From: Neopestalotiopsis rosae | Taxonomy: Eukaryota; Ascomycota; Sordariomycetes; Amphisphaeriales; Sporocadaceae | Assembly: GCA_023078685.1 (NCBI GenBank) | Contig: JALGAS010000005.1 | Coordinates: forward strand, 1,860,001 to 1,924,000 | Reading direction: 5' to 3' | Length of the DNA: 64,000 nucleotides | Shown: positions 1 through 13,455 of the stretch, piece after piece | Numbering within the stretch: the first letter of the stretch is position 1 | How the letters are laid out: each line of letters starts with the position of its first letter | Translations under genes and position numbers: made by a program | The notes under the pieces: generated by a model | Seen by the model: only the letters and a program-made list of their open reading frames with translations | Database searches by the model: none | Told to the model about the DNA's origin: nothing

Positions 1-1720
1 CACGAATTGGTTTTCCTTGACGCTTTTTGCATTGTCACTGTCTATTTCCTTTTGCTGATACCCAGTATACCCAAAGACAGTCGTTTTGGAATTTACTCGA
101 TAGTCAACCGCACCAGCGATACCACAATTTTCATAAAAACCCCAAATCATGAAAGGGATGGAGAAGCGTCTGGTGGGCGGATCATGTTCAGAATGGTGGT
201 AGCCTGCATCTCTCACCACGTACCGGTGTAGGTTGTGGCTGCTGATGGGTCATTCGATTAATATCTAATAAAAGTAAATGTTTTTAGCGCTGCTGAAATA
301 CCTCTCTCGTCTTGGGTTGTCGCAAAGTGATTGATTGAGTCCGTGATTCAAGATGATTAATGTGTGACTAAGCCATGTGATCCCAACTCTATACTGTTAT
401 GGTCGTTCCATCATAACACCCGGGGTACATTGTCTCAATTGTCGATGCTGTGAAGTCCGTGTGCTTTGACGTATCTGACTGAAGAAATCTGCCAATCCAC
501 TTTTCTTCCTCATATGAACGTACACAATCGAGGAACGATATACTTTCATGAGTAAGTCTTGAGTCTGCATAATCATTCGTCTACGACACACATTCCCGGG
601 GTAATGACCTTCAGGCAGTCCCAAGCATGAACACCAAATCGAATTCCACGGCGCACATTCGTCAATGAGGCTTCCATAGCTCTTGAAGATACTCGGAAAC
701 ATAACTCCTTTTTTTCTTCTTCAGAACCGTGCGACCGGCAAGAGCTGGCTATTTCGCACAGGTTTACCACCGAGCACTCTCTAGTCCGCGCATAAGTGAA
801 GCCCAAGGCGAAATTCGTGCAAGGTCGAGAAGCAATACCGGTCTGACATTCTTTTGACGAGCGAGCAGAGATTGTTAGGAACGTCTGAGAAACCCCAGAA
901 TGCAGTCTCTTTTTCGTCCGTAAGTCAAGGAGAATCCTTCATCCTCGACATCCGATCGACATATAAATATACTGTGTTACATCGTCAGCGTGCTGAATTT
1001 CTAAATGGCATCGCCTCAGCTCCAGAAGTGAATACATTGTTCTTCGTCATCTTGATGAGTCCTTTCGGGACAAATACAAAAAAGCAGCGACATGCTCAGT
1101 TGTAAGTATGTACATGTTGGCCGCTGTACTGATACCCAGCTCTCGAATCACGTGAGAGAAATATACCCCGTTGAAATGATGCGTTGAGGGCCTAGTGGGT
1201 GACGCCCGTACTTTCAAGGCAGGCTCGAGAAGGACAAGCTTATTTCCCCGTAACTACGATTAAAACAGGGACCTGTCGCATTGACAAACATCATGGCTGT
1301 TTTGTAGAAAGGAAAGGCTATGCTATTAGGATGCAGTGGAACCCACATGTCAAGATCAGGGATGAACAAAACGGCGAGATCTACAGGCCTGTTGCTCTCA
1401 GCAAGGCCAAAAACTATGTGTTTATTCACAATATCGAGTTTTCTAAGTAACTGAATAGGTCATCGGCACATTTGATGCCTGACTATTTCAAGTGAATTTT
1501 GCCCGAACGCCGACCCATGCAAACTGAATTCCCTCATTGCCTTCAGCAGGCCGGGGCTAGCATGAACGTCATTCCAGCGTCTATCGCATTTCTTCTCAAC
1601 TGTTCTGTATATTTCGAGGGTCGAGGACAAAACCCATCATTATTGGAAACGTATATGCTTTTCGACTTGGTTGGGGTATGTTGAATATCTTATATGAACG
1701 TATGGTCTGGAGGATCCAGC
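1..1720. other. Intergenic stretch, left edge
   Basis: No gene is supported here. Open frames are short, lack conserved motifs and overlap one another on both strands. The right end is the 3' flank of the adenine phosphoribosyltransferase gene. A gene lying mostly outside the window could reach in from the left, but nothing here shows it. Confidence 0.5.
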
Positions 1721-2912
1721 TTAAGCAGCGGTGTCGAGAAGAGTGATGATGGGGTAGTCGCCCAACTTCTCGCGGCCCTTGAGAGGCGAGATCTCAATCA
1801 TGAAGAGATATCCAGCCAGAGTTCCTCCGAGCTGGTTGATAAGAGAGGCTGCGGCAGCAGCAGAACCTCCTACATATATGTGTTAGTTGGTCGTCCAAGG
1901 ACGCTAGACATGCCGCGGAAAAACAATAGCAGCGAAGACATTGCGTGGTGCTAGAGACGAAGGAATGCAGTTTTGCAAACCGTGATCTCGAATGCGAAGA
2001 TCCTCTGGGATACAACGAATACGCGGGATTCCAAAATCGGCAAAGAGGCATGCCTCGAAACATGCAAAGACTTGGCAGGCTCAGCAGCACATTTCCTGGC
2101 ACGAAACCGGGCACTTGTCCCAAATTACTCCAGGATGATCCTGACTGCCAAACCGAAGATGTCGAAACTTGCTTGCGACTGGACTAGCCGATCATGTAAA
2201 AGAAAGCCCAGCTTCTTCATTGATAGCAGATTTTCAGGCATGTCGGGAGAAGTCTGTCGCATAGTCCTCCACAAACATTATACTGGTAGTGTACCAGATG
2301 CAAAGAAGCAAATAACGCAACAAGGGCCCATAATCAGGCTGGTACCAACTTACCAGTAGCGATGATGTCGTCGACAACCAGGACCTTCTGGCCCGGCTTG
2401 ATAGCATCCGACTGCATCTGGAAGTAGTCTGTGCCGTATTCCTTCTCGTATGCGGCAGTCACGGTGGGACCAGGAACCTTGCCCTTCTTGCGGACGGTGA
2501 CGAAGGAGCAGTTCAATCGCAGGGCCAGAGTCGGGCCAAAGAGGAAACCGCGGGCATCGAGGCCGACAATGACATCGGGAACGTAGCCCAGGGTCTCCCT
2601 GATCTGCAGCTCGAGGACCTGGAGCAGAGCATCAAAGGTCTTGGGGTCCTGGAAGATGGGCAGGATGTCGATGAAGTCGATGCCGGGGATGGGGAAGTCG
2701 GGGAAGTTGCGCAGAGCAGCCAGGACGCGCTTCTTGGTAGCCTCGCGATCCGAGGTTAGCGGTTGACCGGGGAGTTGGGGGGCACCGGCGGCGGCGGCGG
2801 CGGGCTCTCGTCGCGGGGCATCGAGGACGGTGGAGGAGGTGATTCCTGGCTGGTAAGGGTTGGTGGCGACGGAGTCTGCTGTGGCGCTGCCGGAAGAGGT
2901 GGGCGCACTCAT
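1721..2912 (-). CDS. APT1: Adenine phosphoribosyltransferase
   Basis: This cytosolic purine-salvage enzyme converts adenine and PRPP to AMP and pyrophosphate. Two exons, 2912-2354 and 1869-1721, join to give 235 residues. The donor is GTAAGT and the acceptor TATGTAG, with a CTAAC branch site just upstream; the join restores the PRPP-binding loop [14 protein letters not shown] across the exon border. Other family signs are [11 protein letters not shown] near residue 70 and [11 protein letters not shown] near residue 120. The C-terminus ends [10 protein letters not shown]. The first ~55 residues are Ala/Ser/Thr/Pro-rich and longer than in many APRTs, so the true start could be internal, though the ATG at 2912 is the first in frame. 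The 484-bp intron is long for a filamentous fungus. Function is sure from the motifs; the gene symbol follows yeast usage. Confidence 0.95.
1870..2353 (-). other. Long intron of APT1 (484 bp)
   Basis: Most introns in this window are 50-110 bp, so this one stands out. It has a normal GTAAGT donor and a CTAAC branch site about 15 bases before the TAG acceptor. I looked for snoRNA boxes and an extra in-frame exon and saw none convincing. The flanking exons join in frame without it and recreate the APRT active-site loop. Confidence 0.85.
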
Positions 2913-5900
2913 TGTGAAGGTAGAAGGGGGGAAAAGAGGAGGGGAGGAGGAGCGAGGAGAAGGGATGTATGTATAATAGTAGTATCTGTATCAATCAGCG
3001 AGGGAGAAATTTTTGCGACCTGAGCGAGTGCAGTGCGTGCTTGGTGTCTGTCCGTGGTCTGGTCTCGGGAAATCGGGCGGGCTGGCAAGTGCTTGTCTTG
3101 GTCCTTGCCTGCTTTGGTGCCAAATGCTTGCTGGGCCTGGCACCTGGTCCGTCTGGGGTGTGGCACGAAGGAAATAAAGAAATAATAAAATAAAAATAAA
3201 AATAAAAATAAGGCACAGACAGCAGTACCTAGCACCTAACCTAGACGCTGGACGGGGCTCTCTGAGGGGACGTACAGTAGGTACGTGAGAGGAGGAGGAG
3301 GGGCTGCTGGGCTGCTGGGCTGCTCTTTGGGGTCTGTGTCTGGGATGGAAAAGCAACGCAGATCTGGAAGAGGAAGGCCGGACAGGGTTCTAGGTGAGAC
3401 AAACAGGGCAAGGTTTGTTCTGACAACGCAGAGGAGGTCGGCCTAGTGAATGAGCGATCGGACGGGTTGGGATTGGTGTTGGATTTTGGATTGCAGCAAG
3501 GACGCAGTTCGGGAATTGCGACGGGATGCGGATGGGGATGGAATCACAACGGTGCCAATGAATTGATGTACTCAAGCTAGCCTGTTGGCCTGGGCTAAAA
3601 TAAGCAAAAGATAGATAAAATAAACAAGTAAGTACCTTGGGTAGTAAGTAGCAGCTGGAGCGACTGAGTAGTAAGCGGACGAGTATTAGTAGCAAGCGAG
3701 TTCCTGCTTTTTTCCCCAAGACTGCGAGAAATTGCGTGCGAGGAGTGTGTGAAGAGAGAGAAAAAAAATCTAGTTTCGAAACGAAGGCGAGGGCCGACTC
3801 GGATAAGGGCCAAAAGTGACTTACAAGTTGTGTAAAACCAGGATTAGAATTGCCTACGTGTTGACTACCAAAAACCTCATCAGAGTACGGCACCTACCAT
3901 ACTAATAAACTCGATCACACTCTGGAAGACATGGACTGCCCAGGTACAGACGTACGGTACGCCAAAAGAGTCTCAGTGTTGGATACAAGACAGGTTATAA
4001 TTACCGCGCATACTATGTAGGGTGACCGACGGTGCGACCAGACAGTTGCTCAACTAGAATGTGGTATTTACTTTTAATTCGCTACATGGTATCAGTGCTA
4101 AAAGCTAGGCATTGCACTTTAACGTGCCGCTTCTTGTTCTTCTCGTGTTTCATATCATGTCGACCTGTCTGTTATTTCGCTCTTCTTTCCAATTGCCGTC
4201 TTCGTTTGGTGGCGGCTCTGACTGACAGACAATAGAGGGGTAATTAAAATGTCCAGGGTCTTGCGTTCGCTGACGATGTCGTGAGTGAGCATTTGGCGGG
4301 GCAAGTCAAGAAAATCTTCACGTATCTGCTATCAGGTCTCCGCCTATCTGGAAAAAAGTTCCTTATCCGCGCGCGAGCGCCAAGTATTCCGCTCCCCGGC
4401 CCTGCCTATATAGGTTAATCTCAGTCCGCTCTATGTATATGCCGTAGCTATCTTTGGTAAGCCAAAGTATGGGATCTTCATACGTTTCATTACCACTGAA
4501 AGTCCAGACTCTCATACTGCTGCCCGAAATGCAAGCAAGCCGGTTTTTTTGTGGCCGAATAAGTCATTGCTATTCTTAGTTAGAAACAGGTTGCCGACAT
4601 GTTTCCGGTCTCTGAGATCCCCATACCCATATATGCCTTATGGCTTTATGCGAACTCTCAGACTGACTGACTGACTCCATTGCTTGTACGGATGTACGCA
4701 GATGCTTTCTTTCATTCATTCTACAAGAAATTAGATGGTCTTTGACTTTCCCGGATGCCGTCCGTAATGAGTCAGTCTCCAGTCCTATCGAAACGCCCTC
4801 ACACAGAACACGATGCTGACGAGACGTCTTGTCTTCAACTCAGGCGATACTGTACGCAAATGACGAGCCCTCGTGGGATAGGTTGGTGGGCGTTGCAGGG
4901 GTGCAAGGGGTGTAAGAGGCACAAACAACTCCACTGTCTGGCGATGCCACCATACCCAACAAGGGCTAAGACTCATGCAGCCACTTTCTGGTCCAAGAGC
5001 CTGACTTTGGGGTCTGTTCTGGGCCGAATTGGCCTGGACCTCACTGCACGTTAGATGATTCAATTGCTCAATGAAGTCATTTGCAGGAAGCAGCTAGGGC
5101 GGTAAGACGCCATAGATGTAGATAGAAAAAGAGAGAGGCATGTTATGAATTAGAAAAGCAACCAAACCTCCCCCAAAAGAATGATCCGCGCCTATAGATG
5201 GATGCAAAATGGGAGAAGAAGAAGAAGACATATGCTACCACTGCTACCTTACCTGCCTGCTGCCTGCATGTGCGTGCGGCTGGTGAGTAAGTACATTACA
5301 CACAGATAGCCAGACATACATACATCATGCTGCAATGTTAATGTACGTGATCTGAACCAATGCGGGCGCGCGGAGCATTTCAATGCTGCGCTGCCAACCA
5401 AGGATTTTGTCGTTGAAACGGCTTTCCACGAAAAAGACATGCTGATTTGACGCAGCGCCAGAGGACCACACTGACGTTGCAGGGCGATGTGATACACAAG
5501 CTGAATGGAGCCTATCATGGAACTGGTCAACATGGACTTAGAACGCTTTTGCCATCCAAAGTTCGAGACATGCTCCGAACATGGCCCGCGGCTGAATGAG
5601 TCGTATTCACATTTCGCAAAGGCAGCGGTGGTTGCGGTGGGTGCCTGGCGATCCCATCCATTTCATCCCATCCAGGCTGTCCCATTACATGATCCCGTAT
5701 GCCCCTCAGGATTGCTCCGGCTGCACTCCGACCTATGTGTCTATCTTAGAGTTGCATCCACCACATCATGGCATTCACCGGTGACCAATACTTTGCACCC
5801 TGTGCAAATTTGTGTGAACTGAGCCTCAACACTTCAACTTCATGCCTCGAACCGATGTGTCAGGGTCTATACTTGGCGGCTATCAGAAATGATAAGAAGC

Positions 5901-8900
5901 AATGTGAAGATTCAAGGTGCCTCAGCGAATCGCGAGCCATATTGGCATCTTTGAGTTTGCACTATTGCCACGACTGCCTACATGGTAGGAAGAGATCAAT
6001 GCCATCTATCAAGCTTGCAGCGCTATGTCGTGCTTTGAACTGCATTATGCAGAACCACTATAAGATGCATAGTTGATACAGTGGAGACTATATTGATTGT
6101 TCTCATATATTGCCAAAAGACTTCAGAAAAGAAATACACCATCAAATACGAACGCTGTATTCAATAGTCAGAAAAACGCATGGAATACATAATGCTGTTT
6201 GTTATATTTTGAATCCAACTGCCTCGCACTTGCCCTTTGCGGGATGAACAGTTGTACTTTTTCACGGGTGGTAGTTTCCCTACCCCACGCCAACACTGAT
6301 CAGCAACCGCGATTTGCCATGTGTACCCATGAAATTCAGAGAGACTGACAGGCTTCAATTTCACAGCCTCCCAACTGTTCCCACGTACATGAGCCTCTGT
6401 CGAATCGTGGAGCTTATTTTGGAAGAAGCCTTCCTGCCCCCAAGGCTACGATGACTAGTCTTCTTCTACTCTCACTTATCACCCAATCCTTGCTTGCTTG
6501 GATCTAGGTCAGGGCCGGTGACAGCACGGCGCGCATTGATTCGATCAGTCAACCGTGGGGTGTTCATCGACCGATAATTGTTTCAATCTAGTGCCCCCAC
6601 AGATTCCAATACCCCCAAGAGCACCATCTCCATCTCCATGAATGGCATCGCGACACAACATGGTAACCTAGTACGTAGCCAGCTAGTACGGTAGGTCGAC
6701 CATAGGACTTCGGGCACGAAACTGCACACCCACGCGTTTGGAGCTCGAGCAAAAGTGATAACAGGCCACAGGAGAGCCTAGCTTGTTGCCTGGATCACCG
6801 TCCAAGCAAAGGCTCTGCCTCTTTGCGTACCAACCGCGCGTCGAATCATCTCGCCAAACATCAAATTCCGTTCGATTCCGTCGGCACAGGTCGGCACCAC
6901 TACATGTGACTTACATCACCTTTCCACCATCCCTCCATGACGCAGCCTTCAACAAAAGCGAGATACGGCCACATACTCTGCGGCCACCAGCCACTGTATG
7001 TAACCCCACCTTATACTGGCGGTCTGGACTATGAGCGAAAGAAAACACGGTCGGAACGCTCTTTTCAAAGAGGCGTGAGGTGCATCTTCCACGAGGAGCA
7101 TACTTATATAGTTCTCCGATTCTCCAGCGAAGGCCCCGGAGACCCTACCCGAAGGTGGGTAAGGTCCAGCGAACCGGAAATTCCCCATCCTCGTGTTATT
7201 TTACTTGCCGCGATAATAGGACACCAACCGTGTGCCCTGCAGCCGCATACTTTTACAGTACGTTTTACGGCCTTTGCTTTCCTCAAAAACATCTGCAAGT
7301 CATGGAGGCTATCATCGTGTTCTCGGTGTGAACTGGGCATGCAAACGAGCGAGCGAACCCAGCCAGCCAGCCGCGGCTCTAACAACCCCAGAAGCCGCCA
7401 TTGCTACCGAACATACAGAGTACATAGTATATTGGCCCTGGCTAGGGCGAACTTATTTTGTCATCCCTGCGCTTCTATAGACGGCCGTCGACTAGAGCAA
7501 ACAAAGCCAGCGTAAGCGTGAGTCGATAATGATTCTCGAAGCTGTTGAGCAATTCCAATTGCACCGCGGCCGGCAAACACCGGTATCTCATGTGTCAGGA
7601 ATCCATCTCCTGGTCCAAGCTGTTGCGATAGTTACCGGCGCAATCGGCCAGGCCGAGTTCCGAGCGATCTGGAGACTGACACAAGATTCCGACTGGCATT
7701 TGACTTCTAGCATATGATCTCAGTCCAATACTGGTAATGGAAGAGCTTTCAGCCAGTAAGTCAATTAAATTGGCGTTCTCTTTCATGCATTTGTCTCGGT
7801 TGAGGCAAGCTTAGAGTTGGTTGCGGGGAAGAGACCGAGCCGTTGCCAGAAGCAAATAACCCATATGCGATATGGTTCATTTCATTGCAAAAGCAATATC
7901 CAAGCGGCTTGCTTGCTCAAGTTCACTGCACCAAGGCATTCAACGCGAGTCAGGACCTCGGCTCACCGCCAGTCCAGCTTTTACTAGGCACTTTTCATGC
8001 GATCGTCGCTTACATCATGACTTCGAATACGGTAAGACGCCCAGATTACCAGCCTCCTGTCGGGCCAATGCAAAGCATACACGAGGCTGCAATACACGCG
8101 GCACATGTATCAAGTGGAAAATGGGAGCATGATATCCCATATATTCAGCCTTGCCTTATAGCGGACGTATGTCCTCAGCGTCATCGGCGCTGGCCTCGCG
8201 TTGGTATGGCACGGATATCGCCATAATGGTCCGCCGCGGAGACCTGATCGCATTGATTGATGACATCTTACACATGTACATGCTTATCGTCTTCTATGTC
8301 ACTCTCTGACCATTCCACATAAAGAATTTGTGCCACAGGCATACGTCTAGACCGTGTCTGACACCTTGGGCCACATTTCATTGGAGTACAACTCATTCCC
8401 GCTGGTACACCCAATCACCGGGGAATAATATTTGGCTCAAGTTATGAACGCCCAACAAGCTTCTTGATTGGGCGTCCTTTCATGTCTCGAATAGGGTCGA
8501 CTTTGGGGAAATTTCGAGCGATCAAAAGATGATAGTGCCCAATCGCCTATTTTGACCTCGGACCATACCCAATAACGCACTCTAGTCAGCAGTAGTCGGA
8601 CCGCCATCCTGTAGTACTCGTATCGCAGACATGTCCGTCTATATTGATCTTCTCTCCACATATTGTCGGCAATATTCTGGCCTCTCAGCTTGACGAACGT
8701 GAAAGGACTTTCTTGACTGACAGGTACATGAACATCATATCACAGTCTTTGATTCTTGCAAGTACGTGATCACCGAATTTCGCGGATCATATTGTAGCCC
8801 AAGAGTAGAAGAGGCTGCTGCATGGATCGAAGGCTTTTAGGTTGAAGCGTAAATACGAGGGGTGTTCATACTGCTCGTCCCTCGTCTTCCGTGTCGCGAA

Positions 8901-9362
8901 TATGCTGTGCTACAGGCCAAGTAGCTTTGGCTCGGACAAGAGCGGGCTAGAAGCATCATGTTTGATTCACATTCGAGAGTTGTACGACCCGCGACGTCCA
9001 AGTGCTACTCGTTTTCTGTAATAGCGGTTCAGACTGTGGAGAACTGAGCATTTATGAAGCACTTGGTTCATGAAGGTAACCTATGATGATCAATAGACAG
9101 CACGCGCAATTGATATGGACGGTATAATAGAAAAATTCTATAACCAAAAGGATTATGACTAGTCTAGTGAAAGGGGGGTATCATTCATACTGTCGTCTAG
9201 TTCTCATCTTCGCATTATAAAAACAAGAGAAACCCGCCGAGAAACCCTTGAATACGCCGACTGGTGCAAGCTTCTCTCTTTCTCTTTCTCTACATTGTCG
9301 AAACGGGACTTTCTATAGTCTATGTGAAACCGAGGCATTTAAAGAAAGAAAGCTCCCTTTCC
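2913..9362. other. 6.4-kb stretch without a recognisable gene
   Basis: The first kilobase is the APT1 upstream region. It holds purine- and pyrimidine-rich runs and an AAAAT-type pentamer repeat at 3181-3211. Beyond that I find only short overlapping frames on both strands, none with a family motif or a convincing splice pattern. The longest open frame with an ATG (about 6937-7515, +) encodes a low-conservation-looking Arg/Ser-rich product and is not called. Non-coding transcripts cannot be excluded by reading. Confidence 0.5.
3181..3211. repeat. AAAAT-type microsatellite
   Basis: The tract consists of about five A-rich units of the form TAAAA/ATAAAA in tandem, ending at AAATAAGG. It lies about 270 bp upstream of the APT1 start codon, inside what is probably its promoter or 5' leader. 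It may act as a nucleosome-poor A/T tract; that is inference. Confidence 0.75.
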
Positions 9363-11415
9363 TCAGTGAAAATGGAGCCGGATAATAGAAAAGAGCATAT
9401 TCTGCAGCACGTGCAACATGACGGCCACGCTCGTGGGCAGCAGCTCGGGCCAGACGGCGAGGTCGAGCTTGCCCTCGATGCTGGCATTGACGCCGTAGAT
9501 CCAGCCAATCAGGCCGCGCAGTACAATGCCCGCGACGAGCTCGCACGCCCAGGTGATGCTCGAGGCGTAAAAGGTGAGGTCAAAGTCGTAGCCCTCGTCG
9601 CGGGTGGGGTCGTCAAAGGTGAAGTAGGGGTACACCTCCTTGTTGGGGCCAAAGTGCAGCACCAGGATGCTGCCCAGAAAAGTGAGCATGCTCACGTTCT
9701 CGGCCAGAAAGCGGATAAAGACGTCGCGGATGCGGATCTTTTGGTACGAGGCGTACGACTGCGTCGTCAGGCCGAGGAATCCCATGACCCGGTGGTACGT
9801 CGCCGACATAGTGATGGGCGTTATAATGATGAGCAAGCTGGATGATAGGATTTGCAGCAATACGAACTGGGATGGCGAGCGGAGCCGTGCGTACAGAGCT
9901 CGGACGTAGGTCTGGTATGTAAGCATGAAGTATCTAGATTCAAGAGTTAGCTCATGAAAGGAAGTCCTTCAAAGGCGCAGCGGCATGTTTCTTACAGCTT
10001 GAAGATCCAGCTCAGGGGGTAGCTTCCCACCCGCTCCCCTTCGCTGGCACCCAAAATCCATCCAGTCAAGGCGTCCAAAAGATGGACCGTTACGATCCAG
10101 CTGTAGACATATACAACAGTTTCAAAGTTGTTGTGAGGCAAAGTTCGCAGGTAGATCTCGGCATAGGCCTCTCCTATGAGGTACGCCAGCAGACCGACCA
10201 AGAGCGCGAGACAGAACCATACGAAACGCACAAAACTCGCGGGAAGCCAATTTCGGCGCAGCGATGCCGGTATCCGACCTCGGGCACGTGTTGGCGTCTC
10301 TCCCAGCATGGAGTTTGGATCAAAGGTATCATTCCTCAAACCTGGACGTCGGCGGTTGTTACGCGTCGATGTGGTGGTCTGGTCGGGCTCACCCGTCCAC
10401 CAAGAAGAGGTAAAGATGCGCTGCGTTTCTGAGAGAGACTGCCTTAGCCCCAGGTGCCGCTCGTTCAGCATCATAATGCAAAACGCTATTCCTACGGGCA
10501 TTGCCATGATGATGAATGTCCACGATATCCAAGCCGTGTTGTGTATGGTCAAAAAGTTCAGTTCCGGCACAAGATAGACCGGAATGGGGGCAGCGATGCT
10601 CAGGATAGCAATCATGGAGATTGTGAGCGGGAAACCCAAGGTCGAGGGCCACCAGTTTAGACTGTACAAGTTGAATACCTTGGTGATCCAGATGAGGGCC
10701 GTGAGGTTGTAAAAGCCGTAATATACAAACAGAAAGAACCAAAAGTTGACCTGTACGCGCGCCGCTCCGTGACCAGGTACCCGGTGATCGTTCCCGATAC
10801 CAGGGTACAAGTCCGAGTCGTCTGGATCCAGAGGATACTTTGGGAAGGGTATGGCGCACCAAATGACCGCCTATAAGTTTTGGTAATCAGCTTTTCTCTT
10901 CTTCCTCTGCTTGTGTCAACCTCTGTTACAAAGCCGAGACTACTCACCAGTCCAGCTGGCAGGAAAATCAGCATGCCCCATCTCCTCCACCAGCTCTCAA
11001 CGACCCTCTTGACGGCATTCTGCTGAGGCGCAACCCAGAGGTCCTGCACGTTGCGCGCCACTGTCCTGCCCGCCCTCTCGAACCAGCCCACCGGCTCATC
11101 GTCACTGTCGTAGTAGTCCTCGTCCGAGTCGTCATTGTTACCCGACTGGAGCGCGGCCGTGACGAGGGCGCCGTAGCCAATGTGCACGCTGCCCCGGTTG
11201 CCCGCCGAGAGCAGGGCGGCCAGGTGCGAGGCCGACGAGGAGCGGTGCCGGCGGGGGCCGGCAGGGCGCGCGTGCCAGTGGTGCTGCCCGGCCGGGTGCT
11301 GCGAGGAGCGCGGTACGGCGCGGAAGCGGCCCAGCAGGGGCGACGCGTCCGAGGCGTGCTGGCGTGCGGTGCGCGAGGTCTCGGTGCCCGGGATGAAGGG
11401 GAAGAAGTTGGGCAT
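9363..11415 (-). CDS. Polytopic membrane protein, unknown function
   Basis: Three exons, 11415-10948, 10870-9996 and 9933-9363, give a 637-residue protein. Donors are GTGAGT and GTAAGA, acceptors TATAG and TCTAG, and the phases agree. The first ~130 residues are hydrophilic, with Arg/His-rich and then acidic stretches (DDSDEDYYDSDDE). About ten hydrophobic helices follow, beginning near residue 140 (GMLIFLPAGLAVIWC) and ending close to the C-terminus (SVAVMLHVLQNMLFSIIRL). A soluble loop of ~90 residues between the fourth and fifth helix is rich in Arg, Thr and Ser. I see no RING, transporter signature or catalytic motif. Its look fits a conserved fungal endomembrane protein, but I do not recognise the family and assign no function. 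Confidence 0.85.
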
Positions 11416-13455
11416 CCTTGAAGGGAAGAGGAAGAGGAGGCGCGTTGTGCAACGGGCGGGTTTTCGGTTTTTCGTGGTCGTTATTACATGCCTGTTAGTT
11501 TGTTGTCATGTCCATGTGAATGTACGATGACAATATGTTGTTTACCCTCACTCTCGACTCGACCAGAGAAGCAAAAAGCAGAACACGTAGATGCTAGGTG
11601 AAAATTACGAGGTTTAGAGAAAGTTTGTAGTGACCGACTGTGTCTTTGGCGGCATATGACAAAGCGCGGGTCTCTCAAGTTTGTCGTTGTTCAAACGTGA
11701 TTAATGAAACGCTCGTCGTGTCTCGGCCGGCTACGGAAGCTGCGAGACTTTGGAATTTCCCCAGCGTTGACAGGGTCCTCGCAGGGATCAGAGCTTGGTG
11801 GTTCCGCTGAAAGCTCCCCAAGTTTCCAGTTCTTAGGCGCATTATGACGCTATTGGCATATGATGCACTGTAGCTAGGTGGACCCCTGGGCTGGAAACGT
11901 GCAGCGGGTTTTAGCGGTTGGGTTGTGTAAGTTGACTTCAAGGTTAGACCCATTAAGTTACAGTCACTTTTCATGTTGTATTCTAGAACGTAGGTGCAGC
12001 ATTCAAAGTAGATAGGCACCTATAGAATTCAAAGCGAATTCAGTGACAGTACAATAGCTTTTACTTGGACATATGGGAATAGTTCTTGCATCTTGATGCT
12101 CCTCAGTTCCTATATGTCATACTCGTAATCGAAACCAGTGCATTGGGCAGATACTAAACAGGCTTGGGCACAAATATCAACGAAGCCGATGGCTGGTATG
12201 CATTAGTTAGTAGTCACTGCCTCCACGTCTGAACCACCAGCCTGCAGCAAGACTTACAGGCCTAGGTTAGGACTTCGTACATCCATAATCGGATAGTGCG
12301 GGCTGGCTGTTCCCCAACGCGGTTATAGAACTCGAACTAAGACCGCACATGTCCAAGACTCCAAGTGCCTTGGGGTAAAGCACCTACACCGCTCATCATC
12401 TCGAGGTAACGTATTGTTAGCACAGTCGTGATGAGAACATCTTGTCGGAGATTCAGATGGGAGGAAACTTGGCAACGTGCTTACCTGCTCGGATGGATAT
12501 AGTTCCATCATCATCATCATAATGATCATGTATTCGTAGTAATGGCAATAGTATATTGGATTTATTGGGTTGATCGACTTGGAAACACTCTATAGGCATG
12601 ATTGCATCAGGAATTACTAACCCGAGATCTCTCTCGCATAATTTATCTCTTGCTATACAGATGGTGTTAGAATACAAAGTATATTCGGCCGCTTTAATTT
12701 TCGCCGTTATTTTGATGAGGCTGAGGAGTGGTGTTTCATCTGCCTCGCCGCCGCTGCGCAGCCGCGTTATCCTTACACAGGTTCCCCCCCTTGCAATGGT
12801 GATGGCGCAGCATGAGCGCTTCAGCTCATCGCCTTACGAGCCCTGCCGACGCATACTGACATTCTTTGCTGTGGCCTTGGGCTTGACCTTGTCCGATTGT
12901 TCATGCCTGTAGATGAACCAAACAGGTTGTGAGCCAAGGCCGGGAGGTAGCATGGCATAGGCTATCTGAGGTCCTCGCCCAGCAATCTAGCACTATGGTG
13001 TACTAATTCGGAAGTGAACGATAAAGTCGGATTGTAAAGACATTTGTGCGAATTGTATATTGCGAAAGGTGGCAGGGTCCGTCGCCCGACGTTGGAATCA
13101 TCTTGAGTGCAGAAGTTTCGTAGGAGGTGCCCCAGACCCTTCCTCAGCATCATCATTACGCTGACATAGGTGCCACTGTTCGTGGTGCGTTTGTCATGTT
13201 AGGACAACTCCTTCCCTGTCGATGCGACAGATCACAAGCTTGCAGCATGAAATTCCGACGGCTCGCAGGTCTGCCAAGCATAACATCAATCTTTAGACAT
13301 GAAGCATGCATGGCTAACGGGCGTGTTCAACTTGAAGTCGACTCGGAACCGAGGCTGGCCACAAGAAAGTCTTAGATGCAGCCGTTCGCCATAAGCGGAA
13401 ACTCCGCGCCGCGTTCGCACATACTGGCATCACAGGACTATCATGGACCAATAGA
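11416..13455. other. Intergenic stretch
   Basis: This lies between the upstream side of the membrane-protein gene and the 3' side of PEX2, both on the minus strand. Only short unrelated open frames occur. A small ATC-rich run at about 12508-12530 is the only simple-sequence feature noticed. Confidence 0.5.

Noticed and set aside
6937..7515. A 192-codon + strand frame with an ATG in the large empty stretch
   Set aside because: The composition is Arg/Ser/His-rich with no domain, and frames of similar quality overlap it on both strands.
9264..9845. A 193-codon + strand frame over the end of the ten-helix membrane-protein gene
   Set aside because: It lies opposite a well-supported exon and has low-complexity, charged composition typical of antisense frames.
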